A DNA stretch of 64,000 bases from Propionibacteriaceae bacterium UBA7704 (GTDB lineage: Bacteria; Actinomycetota; Actinomycetes; Propionibacteriales; Propionibacteriaceae). This document shows positions 52,493 through 60,656 of the stretch, piece after piece. A program made the translations under genes and the position numbers. Within the stretch, counting starts at the first letter, position 1. Every line of letters begins with the position of its first letter. Where the stretch lies: NCBI GenBank assembly GCA_002482525.1, contig DLGC01000018.1:152728-216727 (forward strand). Direction: 5' to 3'. The notes beneath the pieces were generated by a model, which searched no databases, had not been told where the DNA came from, and saw only the letters and a program-made list of their open reading frames with translations.

Positions 52493-53278
52493 TTAGGTGA
52501 GGAGCGGGACGCAGCCGCGGGCGATTCGTCCGTCAGCCAGCTGGGTCTGGGTGAGCTTCACCTCGACGCCGTACACCTGCCGCAGGCTGTCTTCGGTGAC
52601 CGTCTCCAGCGGAGTGCCGATGTCGAATCCGCCCGGACGCAGCAGCGCCACCTTCGAGCCGCACCAGAAGGCGTGGTCAGGGACATGGGTGGTCATCACC
52701 ACACCAAGGCCGGATTCGGCCAGCGCGTTCACCCGACTCAACACCCGCATCTGATTGCCGAAGTCGAGATTGGAGGTGGGCTCGTCCATCACCAGCAACT
52801 TCGGGCGCTGCGTCAAAGCCCGGGCGATGAGCACCATTTGGCGCTCACCCCCACTGATCTCGGTGTAGACCCGATCGGCCAAATGGGAGATGCCGAGCAG
52901 CTCCATGGCCTCCTCGGCGATGGCGACGTCAGCGGCCGAGGGGGTGGCGAACGTTCCCAAATGGGCCGTGCGTCCCATGAGCACCACCTGCTCGGCGCGG
53001 AACGGGAACGGCGGGGTGTGTGCCTGCGGCACATAGCCGATCACTTGGGCGAAGCGCTTCCGCGACCAGCCGCGCAGGTCCTCGCCATCGACGGTCATGG
53101 AACCGCCCTTGAGTGGCAGGAACCCCAACAGGGTCTTGAACAAGGTGGTCTTGCCCACCCCGTTCGGTCCGAGCAGGCACAGCACCTCACCGCTGGACAC
53201 ATCGAAGGAGATGGCGTCGATCACGGTGCGCGAGCCATAGCCGCAGGCGGCGTCACGGACGGCCAATCGGGTCACCAT
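52493..53278 (-). CDS. ATP-binding protein of a FecE-type importer
   Basis: 261 residues. Walker A LLGPNGVGKTTLFKTLLGFL, Q-loop IGYVPQAHTPPFPF, signature EISGGERQMVLIARALTQRP, Walker B KLLVMDEPTSNLDFGNQ, H-loop VVMTTHVPDHAFW. ATG 53278 overlaps the permease stop. Frames further upstream run antisense-like through the permease and were discarded. Confidence 0.9.
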   Translation of the reverse strand: MVTRLAVRDAACGYGSRTVIDAISFDVSSGEVLCLLGPNGVGKTTLFKTLLGFLPLKGGSMTVDGEDLRGWSRKRFAQVIGYVPQAHTPPFPFRAEQVVLMGRTAHLGTFATPSAADVAIAEEAMELLGISHLADRVYTEISGGERQMVLIARALTQRPKLLVMDEPTSNLDFGNQMRVLSRVNALAESGLGVVMTTHVPDHAFWCGSKVALLRPGGFDIGTPLETVTEDSLRQVYGVEVKLTQTQLADGRIARGCVPLLT

Positions 53279-54342
53279 GCGTCGCGTCCCTTCACCAGCA
53301 GGAACATGAAGAAGGGTGCACCGATGATTGCGGTCAGGATGCCGAGCGGCACCTCGGTGGGAAAGGCGGTTCGCGCGATGTCGTCGACAATCACCAGATA
53401 GCCCGCCCCGATCAACAGCGATGCCGGCAGCAGCACCCGGGCATCGGGACCCACCAGAAGGCGAGCCAGATGCGGAATGATCAGCCCGACCCAGCCGATC
53501 ATGCCGGCCACTGCGATCGAGCTGGAGGTGAGCAAAGTGGCGCACACAATGAAGATCAGCCGAATAGTCCGGGTATTCACCCCGAGTGCTTGGGCCTCTT
53601 CTTCGCCGAACGACAGCACATTGAGTTTCCAGCGCAGCAGGAACATCGGCACCACCCCCACCAGGAATGGTGCGATCAGCACGAAGAACTCGTTGTTGCT
53701 GACCGACGACAGTCCACCCATCAGCCAGAAGGTGATCTCGGGGAGCTTGTTGTTCGGGTCGGCGACGAACTTGGTGATGGAAATGAAGGCGCTGAACATC
53801 GCTTGGACGACCATGCCGGTAAGCACCAGCACCAACACCGCGTTGCTGCCGCGTCCGATGCTGTTGCCGAGGGCGTAGGTGATGCCGACCGCGATCAGCC
53901 CACCGACGAAGGCGCTGAGCTCGATGCCGACGGTGGAGAAGTCCATCAGGATCGCCATCGCCGCCCCGAACCCGGCGCCGGCGGCCGCCCCCAGGATGTC
54001 GGGGGAGACCATCGGGTTCTTGAAGATGCCCTGATAGGCGGTGCCGGAGGTGGCCAGCGCAGCGCCGACCAGCAGCGCGATGCCGATCCGCGGCAGGCGC
54101 ACATTGAACACCACCATCTCGGTGGCGCTCGGCCAGGTTTGCGGCCAGCCGAGCAGATGCCCGAAGAACACGGTGAACAGATCCGGCAACGGGATCGCGT
54201 ACCGCCCCAGGGTGAAGGACGCCAACAAGGCGACCACAGGCAAGACCGCCAGAATCGCCAGAATGGGAACCGCCCGGCGTGGCCGGGCCGGCCTCGGCGT
54301 GGCTTCGACCGCCGGGTCGCGAGTGAGGGTGTCAGCGGACAT
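53272..54342 (-). CDS. FecCD-family importer permease
   Basis: 356 residues with about ten hydrophobic segments and the FecCD/BtuC motifs FNVRLPRIGIALLVGAALAT, GTAYQGIFKNPMVSPDILGAAAGAG, MIGWVGLIIPHLARLLVGPD and ARTAFPTEVPLGILTAIIGAPFF. Vitamin B12/iron-chelate importer channel. First gene of the operon; GGAGGTGAGCC precedes ATG 54342. Confidence 0.9.
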   Translation of the reverse strand: MSADTLTRDPAVEATPRPARPRRAVPILAILAVLPVVALLASFTLGRYAIPLPDLFTVFFGHLLGWPQTWPSATEMVVFNVRLPRIGIALLVGAALATSGTAYQGIFKNPMVSPDILGAAAGAGFGAAMAILMDFSTVGIELSAFVGGLIAVGITYALGNSIGRGSNAVLVLVLTGMVVQAMFSAFISITKFVADPNNKLPEITFWLMGGLSSVSNNEFFVLIAPFLVGVVPMFLLRWKLNVLSFGEEEAQALGVNTRTIRLIFIVCATLLTSSSIAVAGMIGWVGLIIPHLARLLVGPDARVLLPASLLIGAGYLVIVDDIARTAFPTEVPLGILTAIIGAPFFMFLLVKGRDAW

Positions 54343-54372
54343 GGCTCACCTCCTGAAGCGTCATTGGGTGGT

Positions 54373-54417
54373 TCCGAGAACTCGGATGGAATCAATTTCC
54401 GAATCCGTAGATACGGA
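54373..54417. promoter_or_regulatory. Two tandem TCCG-N6-CGGA palindromes
   Basis: TCCGAGAACTCGGA (54373-54386) and TCCGTAGATACGGA (54404-54417), both perfect outside the central AA or GA, start 31 bases apart (about three helical turns), just upstream of the minus-strand importer. Likely binding sites of an unidentified dimeric regulator; they do not resemble Fur or IdeR boxes. Confidence 0.6.
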
Positions 54418-54469
54418 CTCGTGGCCAGATAGTTGCAGAAGCTGCGACTCACGAGAAGAGGGTCTTAGC

Positions 54470-54507
54470 GGCGTTACATGATCGACCATCGGTGTTACAT
54501 GGTTGAC
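54470..54507 (+). promoter_or_regulatory. Tandem direct repeats and -35 element before the methyltransferase
   Basis: GGCGTTACATGATCGAC (54470-54486) and GGTGTTACATGGTTGAC (54491-54507), 21 bases apart (two helical turns). The second ends in TTGACA (54503-54508), a perfect -35 box for the plus-strand genes; the -10 is weak. Confidence 0.5.
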
Positions 54508-54554
54508 AAATCGGCCTGCTTGCCTGTGACACGAACACAGCCCGAGGAGGAACC

Positions 54555-55175
54555 GTGAGTCCATTCGATGCGGTGCATTTCAATGACAAGATCATGAAAG
54601 GCGTCTTCGCCAAGATCTATCCGGTGATCGCCGAGGATCTGCTCAATCGCTGCGGCATTCGCAGCGGGCTGTGTCTGGACCTGGGCGGGGGGCCGGGCAT
54701 GCTGGCCGTCCGCCTGGCCGAGATCAGCGACCTGCAGGTGATCGTGGTCGACCCCGTGCCCGAGTGCATCGAACTCGCTGAGGAGAACGCCGCCGAGCAT
54801 GGCAGGTGCGATCAGGTCAGCGCGCAACTGGGCCAGGCCGAGAAACTCAACTTCGCCGAGGGATCGGTCGATCTGGTCGTCAGCCGGGGGTCGGTCTACT
54901 TCTGGAATGACCAAGCCGAGGGCTTTCGTGAGATCTACCGGGTGCTGCGTCCGGGCGGCTGGGCGTTCATCGGCGGCGGCTTCGGTAATGCCGAACTGCG
55001 TGACGAGATCTTGGCCACCATGGCCGATGACGCCGAATGGAAGTCCGGACGCGCCGAGCGCGCCGCCAAGTTCCCGCCGTCCTACTTCGAAGCACTCCTG
55101 GCCGAGGTCGGCATCGAGGGCACCGTCGACATCAGCGACAGCGGAAGCTGGACGATTTTCACCAAGGCGGCCTGA
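54555..55175 (+). CDS. Class I SAM-dependent methyltransferase
   Basis: 206 residues from GTG 54555, preceded by GAGGAGG. Motif I LCLDLGGGPGMLAVRLAEI (about 40-57), acidic VVDPVPECIELAEENA, and the post-I/II region LVVSRGSVYFWNDQAEGFRE and LRPGGWAFIGGGFG. Methyl acceptor unknown. Translationally close (2-base gap) to the luciferase-like monooxygenase. Shares a divergent promoter region with the importer operon. Confidence 0.85.
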   Translation: MSPFDAVHFNDKIMKGVFAKIYPVIAEDLLNRCGIRSGLCLDLGGGPGMLAVRLAEISDLQVIVVDPVPECIELAEENAAEHGRCDQVSAQLGQAEKLNFAEGSVDLVVSRGSVYFWNDQAEGFREIYRVLRPGGWAFIGGGFGNAELRDEILATMADDAEWKSGRAERAAKFPPSYFEALLAEVGIEGTVDISDSGSWTIFTKAA

Positions 55176-55177
55176 GG

Positions 55178-56185
55178 GTGCACAGCTACGCGCTGTTCGC
55201 GAACTTCGAGAACCCCTTCGGCGATACCGGCCAGGCCTTTGCAGAGTCGGTGGCCTCGGTGATGCATGCCGAAACCCTCGGCTTCGAACAGGTGTGGATC
55301 ACTGAGCACCACTTCAACGAGTTCAGCGTGAGCTCGTCGATTTTTGCGCTGTTGGCGCATTTGGCGGCCCGCACCAGTCGGATCGCGCTCGGCGCCGGAG
55401 CGGTGTTGCTGCCTTTCCACGATCCGATTCGGGTTGCCGAGGATGCCGCCACGGTTGATGCCATCTCCGGTGGTCGGCTGCTGCTGGGCGTGGGCCGGGG
55501 TGGACCCTTCCCCGACCAGTTCCGACACTTCGGAGTCAGCAACGATGACAGCCGCTCGCGACTGTTCGAGGCGCTCGACCTGCTGGAGCGGATCTTCGCC
55601 GACACCGAGGTGGATTTCGACGGCGAGCACTATCGCTATCACAACCTGTCGGTGTATCCGCGGCTGAACAGGTCACGATTGCCGATCTGGCTGGCGAGCA
55701 GTACGCCGGAGAGCGTGGCGCTGGCTGCCGAACGCGGCTACGGCCTGATGGGTGCCTCGGCCGCGCCGAGTTCGAAGCTCCGCAGCGTGATGGATACCTA
55801 TGCCGCCGCCGGCCCCGTGGCGGCGCCCCCCTTCGTTGCGGCGCGCTATTTGCTCTGTGCCGAGGACCATAGCCGTGCGAGAGCTGAAGCGCTGCCGTTC
55901 ATTCGCGACTTTGGCAAGAACATGCGCGCCGCTATTCGGCAGATCCCTGCACGCGGCGGCCTGCGCCCTTTCGGCGAAGCCGAAACAGCGTTCGACGAGG
56001 AAGCGCTGCTGGCTAAAGCCATCGTCGGAGACCCGGCTGCCTGCATCGACCAATGCCAAGCGCTCCAGGAGGAGTTGGGAAGCTACCCCGTCACCCTGCT
56101 GCTGAAACCCGCCTCCTACGACCCCGAGGCAAACCGCCGCTCCCTAACCCTCTTCGCCGAGCAGGTACGCCCCCACCTGACCTGA
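55178..56185 (+). CDS. Luciferase-like (LLM) flavin-dependent monooxygenase
   Basis: 335 residues from GTG 55178 (a longer frame from 55037 crosses the methyltransferase gene). LLM barrel pattern: SVMHAETLGFEQVWITEHHF, SSSIFALLAHLAARTSRIAL, LLPFHDPIRVAEDAATVDAI, GGRLLLGVGRGG and YPRLNRSRLPIWLASSTPES. Uses reduced FMN or F420 to oxidise a small organic substrate; alkanal, sulfonate and chelator (NTA/EDTA) cleavage are known for this superfamily. Confidence 0.82.
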   Translation: MHSYALFANFENPFGDTGQAFAESVASVMHAETLGFEQVWITEHHFNEFSVSSSIFALLAHLAARTSRIALGAGAVLLPFHDPIRVAEDAATVDAISGGRLLLGVGRGGPFPDQFRHFGVSNDDSRSRLFEALDLLERIFADTEVDFDGEHYRYHNLSVYPRLNRSRLPIWLASSTPESVALAAERGYGLMGASAAPSSKLRSVMDTYAAAGPVAAPPFVAARYLLCAEDHSRARAEALPFIRDFGKNMRAAIRQIPARGGLRPFGEAETAFDEEALLAKAIVGDPAACIDQCQALQEELGSYPVTLLLKPASYDPEANRRSLTLFAEQVRPHLT

Positions 56186-56191
56186 TCGCAG

Positions 56192-56239
56192 TTGTGTGCT
56201 AGATCCTCCCCCGTAGTCGGTGGAGGATCTAGCACACAA
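56192..56239 (+). terminator. Perfect 18-base-pair hairpin after the monooxygenase gene
   Basis: TTGTGTGCTAGATCCTCC (56192-56209) and its exact complement (56222-56239), loop 12 bases, starting 6 bases after the stop. Terminator of the methyltransferase/monooxygenase unit; no T-tract. Confidence 0.7.
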
Positions 56240-56254
56240 ACTGGCTAGCGCCGG

Positions 56255-56944
56255 CTAGCGCCGGGTGCGCAGGGTGTGGAGGGCGCGGGCCATGATGGTG
56301 GGGTCGGGGGCGTCGGTGAGCGGATCGAGGGTGGCGATGCGCATGTGCGACGGCGCTGCGGGGATCAGCCAGGTGTGGGGCAACAGCGGGTCGTCAGGCT
56401 CGAGCGAATCCAGTTGCGAGGGCGTGGGCAGTTCGGCCTTGATGCCGATGGCGGAGTACTCGCCGTCGGTGGCGGTGAGCATCGACGTCATCAGAGACTC
56501 AGACCAGGAGACCAGGTACTTGCCGCGGTGGCGCTCCCCCGGGGTGCGGAATCGTGCCGGAACGCTCAACCCAGCGGCTTGGCAGCACACCTCGATAGGG
56601 TTCGGATCCTCGGCGGTGCCTGAGTTCGCCAATCGCAGCGCCACCGGACCTACCTTCGGGCCGTGAAATGCCAGACTGATCGGCATCCGGTCCGTTCCTT
56701 CGAGGCGGGCCAGCCAGTTCGTGGCGGTGCCCTCGACGGCCACGTCGGCGCCGACGAGTTGGGAGGTGCTGGTGAACGCGCCCGATTCAGCCAGGACGCT
56801 GCGTCCGACGAAGGCACAACCGTCGCCCTCCAAGAGCCCGGCTATGGCCGCCAGCGACGCCATCACGTCGTTGCGGGTGAAGACGAACACCGACAGGTGT
56901 GGGGTGTTGGGCCACACTCGCGTCGCTTCGACTCTGCTCACCAT
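56255..56944 (-). CDS. Hypothetical protein
   Basis: 229 residues from ATG 56944 (a TTG at 56965 gives seven more; neither has a clear ribosome site). No membrane segment. Visible features are HLSVFVFTRNDVMASLAAIAG, GPVALRLANSGTAEDPNP and the C-terminal SHMRIATLDPLTDAPDP. No family recognised. Minus strand, convergent with the monooxygenase unit, and same strand as the DUF7710 gene. Confidence 0.6.
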   Translation of the reverse strand: MVSRVEATRVWPNTPHLSVFVFTRNDVMASLAAIAGLLEGDGCAFVGRSVLAESGAFTSTSQLVGADVAVEGTATNWLARLEGTDRMPISLAFHGPKVGPVALRLANSGTAEDPNPIEVCCQAAGLSVPARFRTPGERHRGKYLVSWSESLMTSMLTATDGEYSAIGIKAELPTPSQLDSLEPDDPLLPHTWLIPAAPSHMRIATLDPLTDAPDPTIMARALHTLRTRR

Positions 56945-57019
56945 TGCAGACAACTGTGCGTCCAATCGGTTCGAATGTGAAGCCCTGAGCGTGGTCGGAG
57001 TTGCCGGATCGCGCTCCGA

Positions 57020-57511
57020 CTACTCCTGGCCGTCTTCGAAGTGGTAGTGCTCCATCGAAGCCGAGGTGAATCGTCCGATGAACTTCGCCGAGTGATGCTC
57101 AGGCTTCTTGGCAATGAAGTACCCCTGCTGCACAGCCCAATCGAGGACGCCTTGGCCGAGGGGGTATTTGGTCAGCAGCCCGGTGAGTTCGTTGGCTCGA
57201 ATCCAGGCGCGTGCCTGTGCCTGGTCGACAAACACTCCGCTGGGAAATGAAGCGCCCGAGCCCTGGAAGATCCACACCTCATCGCGTTGGTCGAGCCACT
57301 CGACCTGCCAGCCGCTCTCCGCGAAGTAGCCTTCGGCGTCGGAGATTGACTCGACCCACGCGTCGTAGCCATCGCCGGTTCGCTCCCGGTCGGGATGGAT
57401 GAGGATGAGCAGACCACCGGTCGAGGCCGCATCCTCAACGATCTCCACGAACCATCCGGCGTGCTCGCCGGCGAGAATGCGCCCGAGCGCACCGATGCGG
57501 AGGTCACTCAT
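57020..57511 (-). CDS. DUF7710-like domain protein
   Basis: 163 residues. The C-terminal half, VWIFQGSGASFPSGVFVDQA and TGLLTKYPLGQGVLDWAVQQ, matches my recollection of the DUF7710 domain. The N-terminal half (RIGALGRILAGEHAGWFVEIVEDAA) is a separate beta-rich module found in small immunity- or toxin-associated proteins. Function unknown. Upstream gene is serS, 24 bases away. Confidence 0.6.
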   Translation of the reverse strand: MSDLRIGALGRILAGEHAGWFVEIVEDAASTGGLLILIHPDRERTGDGYDAWVESISDAEGYFAESGWQVEWLDQRDEVWIFQGSGASFPSGVFVDQAQARAWIRANELTGLLTKYPLGQGVLDWAVQQGYFIAKKPEHHSAKFIGRFTSASMEHYHFEDGQE

Positions 57512-57535
57512 CGATGGCTCCGTGGACGCACCGGT

Positions 57536-58810
57536 TCAGCCCTGCGGACGCAGGTAGTCCGCCCCACCCAGATACGGACGCAGCGCTTCGGGCACGTAGA
57601 TCGAGCCATCGGCCTGCTGGTGGTTCTCCAGCAGCATGATGATCATGCGGGTCATCGCGCACAGGGTGCCGTTCAGGGTGGCCACCGAGCGCACCCCATC
57701 GGCGTCACGCAGGCGGATGTTGAGCCGTCGGGCCTGGAACTCGGTGCAGTTGCTGGTCGAGGTGATCTCGCGGTATTTGTTCTGGGTGGGCAGCCAGCCG
57801 TAGCAGTCGTACTTGCGCGCGGCACTCAAGCCCAGGTCGCCGGAGGCCACTTCGAGCACCTCGAAGGGAATCTCGAGCGCGGTGATGAACTCCTTCTCAA
57901 AGCCCAGCAGTTTTTCGTGCTCGGCGGCGGCCTCGGCCGGATCGCAGTAGACGAACATCTCGACCTTGTCGAACCAATGCACCCGGAAGATGCCGCGGGT
58001 GTCTTTGCCGTAGGAGCCGGCCTCGCGGCGGTAGCAGGGGCTGTAGCCGACGTAGTGACGCGGCAGGGTCGCGGCGTCCAGGATCTCCTCGGAATGATAG
58101 GCGGCCAGCGCCACCTCCGAGGTACCGACCAGGTACAGGTCGTCATCGGGTAGGTGATAGACGTCCTGGGCGGCCTGACCCAGGAAGCCGGTGCCCTCCA
58201 TCGCCGACGGCTTCACCAGCGCCGGCGGCAATACGGGGGTGAAGCCCCAGCTCATCGCCTTGCTCAACGCCAAGTTGATCAGCGCCAACTCCAACTGGGC
58301 GCCCACCCCGGTGAGGAAGTAGAACCGCGACCCCGACACCTTGGCACCGCGCTCCATGTCGATGGCACCCAGCATTTCGCCGAGTTCCAGGTGGTCGCGG
58401 GGGGTGAATCCTTCGGCTTCGAAATCCCGAGGGGCGCCGATGACTTCCTTGACGACGAAGTCGTCTTCGCCGCCGATGGGAACATCGTCGAAGACCGGGT
58501 TCGGAAGCTGTTTGATGAGTTCGTCGAAGCGCGCTCCGGCCTCATTCGCTGCAGCCTCGGCCTGCTTCACGGCGCTGGAAAGCTCCTTGGTGCGGGTCAG
58601 CAGAACCGCCTTTTCCTCGCCTTTGGCCTGGGCAACCTGCTTGCCGAGATCCTTCTGCTCGGCGCGCTGCGCCTCGAAGGAAGCGATCGCTGCCCGTCGG
58701 GCCTCATCGGCGAGAACCAGATCATCCACCAGTTCCACGGACTCCCCTCGCGCCTTCTGGGCGCGACGGAGCAGGTCAGGGTCGGTGCGTAGCAGCTTGG
58801 GATCAATCAC
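57536..58810 (-). CDS. serS: Seryl-tRNA synthetase
   Basis: 424 residues from GTG 58810. N-terminal coiled-coil tRNA-binding arm (about residues 30-100, Ala/Glu/Lys-rich) then the class II catalytic core: motif 1-like [20 protein letters not shown], motif 2 [33 protein letters not shown] and motif 3 [21 protein letters not shown]. Complete and conserved; charges tRNA-Ser. Confidence 0.95.
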   Translation of the reverse strand: MIDPKLLRTDPDLLRRAQKARGESVELVDDLVLADEARRAAIASFEAQRAEQKDLGKQVAQAKGEEKAVLLTRTKELSSAVKQAEAAANEAGARFDELIKQLPNPVFDDVPIGGEDDFVVKEVIGAPRDFEAEGFTPRDHLELGEMLGAIDMERGAKVSGSRFYFLTGVGAQLELALINLALSKAMSWGFTPVLPPALVKPSAMEGTGFLGQAAQDVYHLPDDDLYLVGTSEVALAAYHSEEILDAATLPRHYVGYSPCYRREAGSYGKDTRGIFRVHWFDKVEMFVYCDPAEAAAEHEKLLGFEKEFITALEIPFEVLEVASGDLGLSAARKYDCYGWLPTQNKYREITSTSNCTEFQARRLNIRLRDADGVRSVATLNGTLCAMTRMIIMLLENHQQADGSIYVPEALRPYLGGADYLRPQG

Positions 58811-58845
58811 GCTGAAATCCTATCTCCCGGTTCGGGGTGCGGGTT

Positions 58846-58935
58846 TCGGTCCCTCGACCCTTCGACAGGCTCAGGGAGCGGGGGGTGTGGTCGTCCATGG
58901 CGCTGTGTCGGTTCTGCGTTGGCTGGGCTTGTCGA
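58846..58935. repeat. Intergenic repeat elements before serS
   Basis: CCCTTCGACAGGCTCAGGGA (58857-58876) and TGGGCTTGTCGAAGCCCGC (58923-58941) resemble palindromic intergenic elements common in actinobacterial genomes. They lie in the 135-base gap upstream of serS, where nothing else was seen. Confidence 0.5.
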
Positions 58936-58945
58936 AGCCCGCTCG

Positions 58946-59671
58946 TCAGCTGGTCGTTCGGCTGCGCGCGAGCGCAACCGGCGGATGGTCGGCGCGAAAC
59001 TGGTTCACCGCGGCCTCGGACGGGTAGCCCAGCGCGAGACCGGTGAGCAGCTTGTAAGGACGCGCAATGTCGAACTCGGCGTCGATCAAGCGTCGCCAGG
59101 TCGCCAGCACGCCCAAGGCACACGAACCCACCTGGTGGGCGGTGGCCGACAGCATCAGCGTCTGCATCATCAAACCGGCATCCTGGGCCGAGAACGGCAG
59201 CAGGCCGCCATGGGCGAACACCCAGATCACCGTCGGTGCCCCGAAGAACTCGCAGTTGCGTCGATTCCAGGCGTCGCGACCATCCCGGTCGCCGCGTTCG
59301 ATGCCGAGATGCTGGTACAGCCCGACGCCGACCTTCACACTGCGCGGACGCAGGTCGTCGGGGTAGCGGCCCCAGGTCTTGAAGTCGCCGTCCGGCAGCC
59401 GGCCAGTCAATGCGGCCTTCACGAAAGCCGTCGGTTTGCGGCGATACATGCCCAAGGCGGCGTCGAACTCCGCGACGTAGGCGCCGCGCAGCCGCTCGAG
59501 CTGGGCGCCGCTGGCCACGGCCAGCGTGTAGCCGCGGGTATTGCTCCAACTCGGGGCGTAGCGGGCGTCGTCGAGAATCTCGGCGAGGGTCTGTTCGGGA
59601 ATCGGGTCGGGGCGAAAGTCCCGAACGCTGTACCGGGATTTCAGCAGTTCGGTGAACTCATTCGACCGCAT
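58946..59671 (-). CDS. Nitroreductase-family protein
   Basis: 241 residues. The N-terminal SRYSVRDFRPDPIPEQTLAE matches the FMN-binding RRS(V/I)R motif, with DARYAPSWSNTRGYTLAVAS and the C-terminal QDAGLMMQTLMLSATAHQVG. NAD(P)H-dependent FMN reductase fold; substrate unknown. Begins 4 bases after the pheA stop, so it is probably co-transcribed. Confidence 0.82.
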   Translation of the reverse strand: MRSNEFTELLKSRYSVRDFRPDPIPEQTLAEILDDARYAPSWSNTRGYTLAVASGAQLERLRGAYVAEFDAALGMYRRKPTAFVKAALTGRLPDGDFKTWGRYPDDLRPRSVKVGVGLYQHLGIERGDRDGRDAWNRRNCEFFGAPTVIWVFAHGGLLPFSAQDAGLMMQTLMLSATAHQVGSCALGVLATWRRLIDAEFDIARPYKLLTGLALGYPSEAAVNQFRADHPPVALARSRTTS

Positions 59672-59674
59672 GGA

Positions 59675-60589
59675 TCAGTCGTCCTCGGGGTGGATCAGCC
59701 CGGCGTACCACGACTTCGCCGCCGCGTAGTCGGCGTCGGTGAAGCCGCGCGCAACCTGGGGACGCACCTGGTCGGCGCGGGCATAGGAACCCAGGAACAC
59801 CACCTCGGCGCAGATGCGATGCAGACCTTGCAGGGTTTCGGCCATACGCGGATCGCGCAGGTGCCCCTCGGCGTCGATGCTGAAGCAGTAGCTGCCCAAT
59901 TGGGTCTTGGTGGGGCGGGATTCGATGCGGGTCAGGTTCACGCCTCGGCTGGCGAACTGCTCCAAGATCTCCAGCAGCGCACCGGAATGGTCGGCGTACA
60001 TGTAGGCCACCAGGGTGGTCTTGTCTGCGCCGGTCGGCAGTGGCGGATCGGCCGGACGCGACACCAGTACGAAGCGGGTCACCGCATCGGAGTTGTCGGC
60101 GATCTGCGTGGCGACCGGCTCCAGGCCATACATCTCTCCGGCGATGCGCCCGCAGATCGCGGCATCGTATTTGCTGGACGGATCACTGACCTCTTGGGCT
60201 GCGTAGGCATTCGAGCCGCCCTCGGTAACCCGAGCCTGTGGCAGATTCGCGATCATCCAACCCCGGGTCTGGGCGGCGGAGTGCGGGTGAGTCACCACGC
60301 GCTTCACCTCGCTGAGCTGCGTCCCGGGACGGGCATAGAGGTTGAACTGGACCGGAAGTAACACCTCGTGGGTGATCATCAGCGGACGCCCGGACGCCAG
60401 AATGTCCAAAGTCGCTGACACCCCGCCCTCGACCGAATTCTCGATCGGCACCATGGCTGCGGTGATCTCGCCGGTGCGGACCGCGTCCAGGGCTTGGGCG
60501 ACTGTGTCATAGGCCACAGCCGGCTCAGCGCTGAGGCTGAGCAGGGCCTGATGGGTGAAGGTTCCCGCGGGTCCGAAGTATCCGAGCAC
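59675..60589 (-). CDS. pheA: Prephenate dehydratase
   Basis: 304 residues from GTG 60589. Catalytic domain: LGYFGPAGTFTHQALLSL, VPIENSVEGGVSATLDIL, and the essential TRF in DAVTRFVLVSRP (about 175). The C-terminal ACT domain (about 200-280, with TRIESRPTKTQLGSYCFSID) is the phenylalanine-sensing regulatory part. Converts prephenate to phenylpyruvate in phenylalanine synthesis. Confidence 0.92.
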   Translation of the reverse strand: MLGYFGPAGTFTHQALLSLSAEPAVAYDTVAQALDAVRTGEITAAMVPIENSVEGGVSATLDILASGRPLMITHEVLLPVQFNLYARPGTQLSEVKRVVTHPHSAAQTRGWMIANLPQARVTEGGSNAYAAQEVSDPSSKYDAAICGRIAGEMYGLEPVATQIADNSDAVTRFVLVSRPADPPLPTGADKTTLVAYMYADHSGALLEILEQFASRGVNLTRIESRPTKTQLGSYCFSIDAEGHLRDPRMAETLQGLHRICAEVVFLGSYARADQVRPQVARGFTDADYAAAKSWYAGLIHPEDD

Positions 60590-60656
60590 CTGACAAGGGT
60601 AATGGTGAGCGGTACCGGAGGCATCGAATGCCCACTACCGCATGACCCGCGCCGGC

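Noticed and set aside
52493..53545. 350-residue ATPase reading frame
   Set aside because: Sequence before ATG 53278 is an out-of-frame translation of the permease gene.
54373..54417. Fur or IdeR/DtxR iron box in the importer promoter
   Set aside because: The palindromes are TCCG-N6-CGGA and lack the AT-rich or TTAGG-type cores of those boxes.
55037..56185. 382-residue monooxygenase reading frame
   Set aside because: The first 47 codons lie in the methyltransferase gene; GTG 55178 gives the normal LLM start two bases after its stop.
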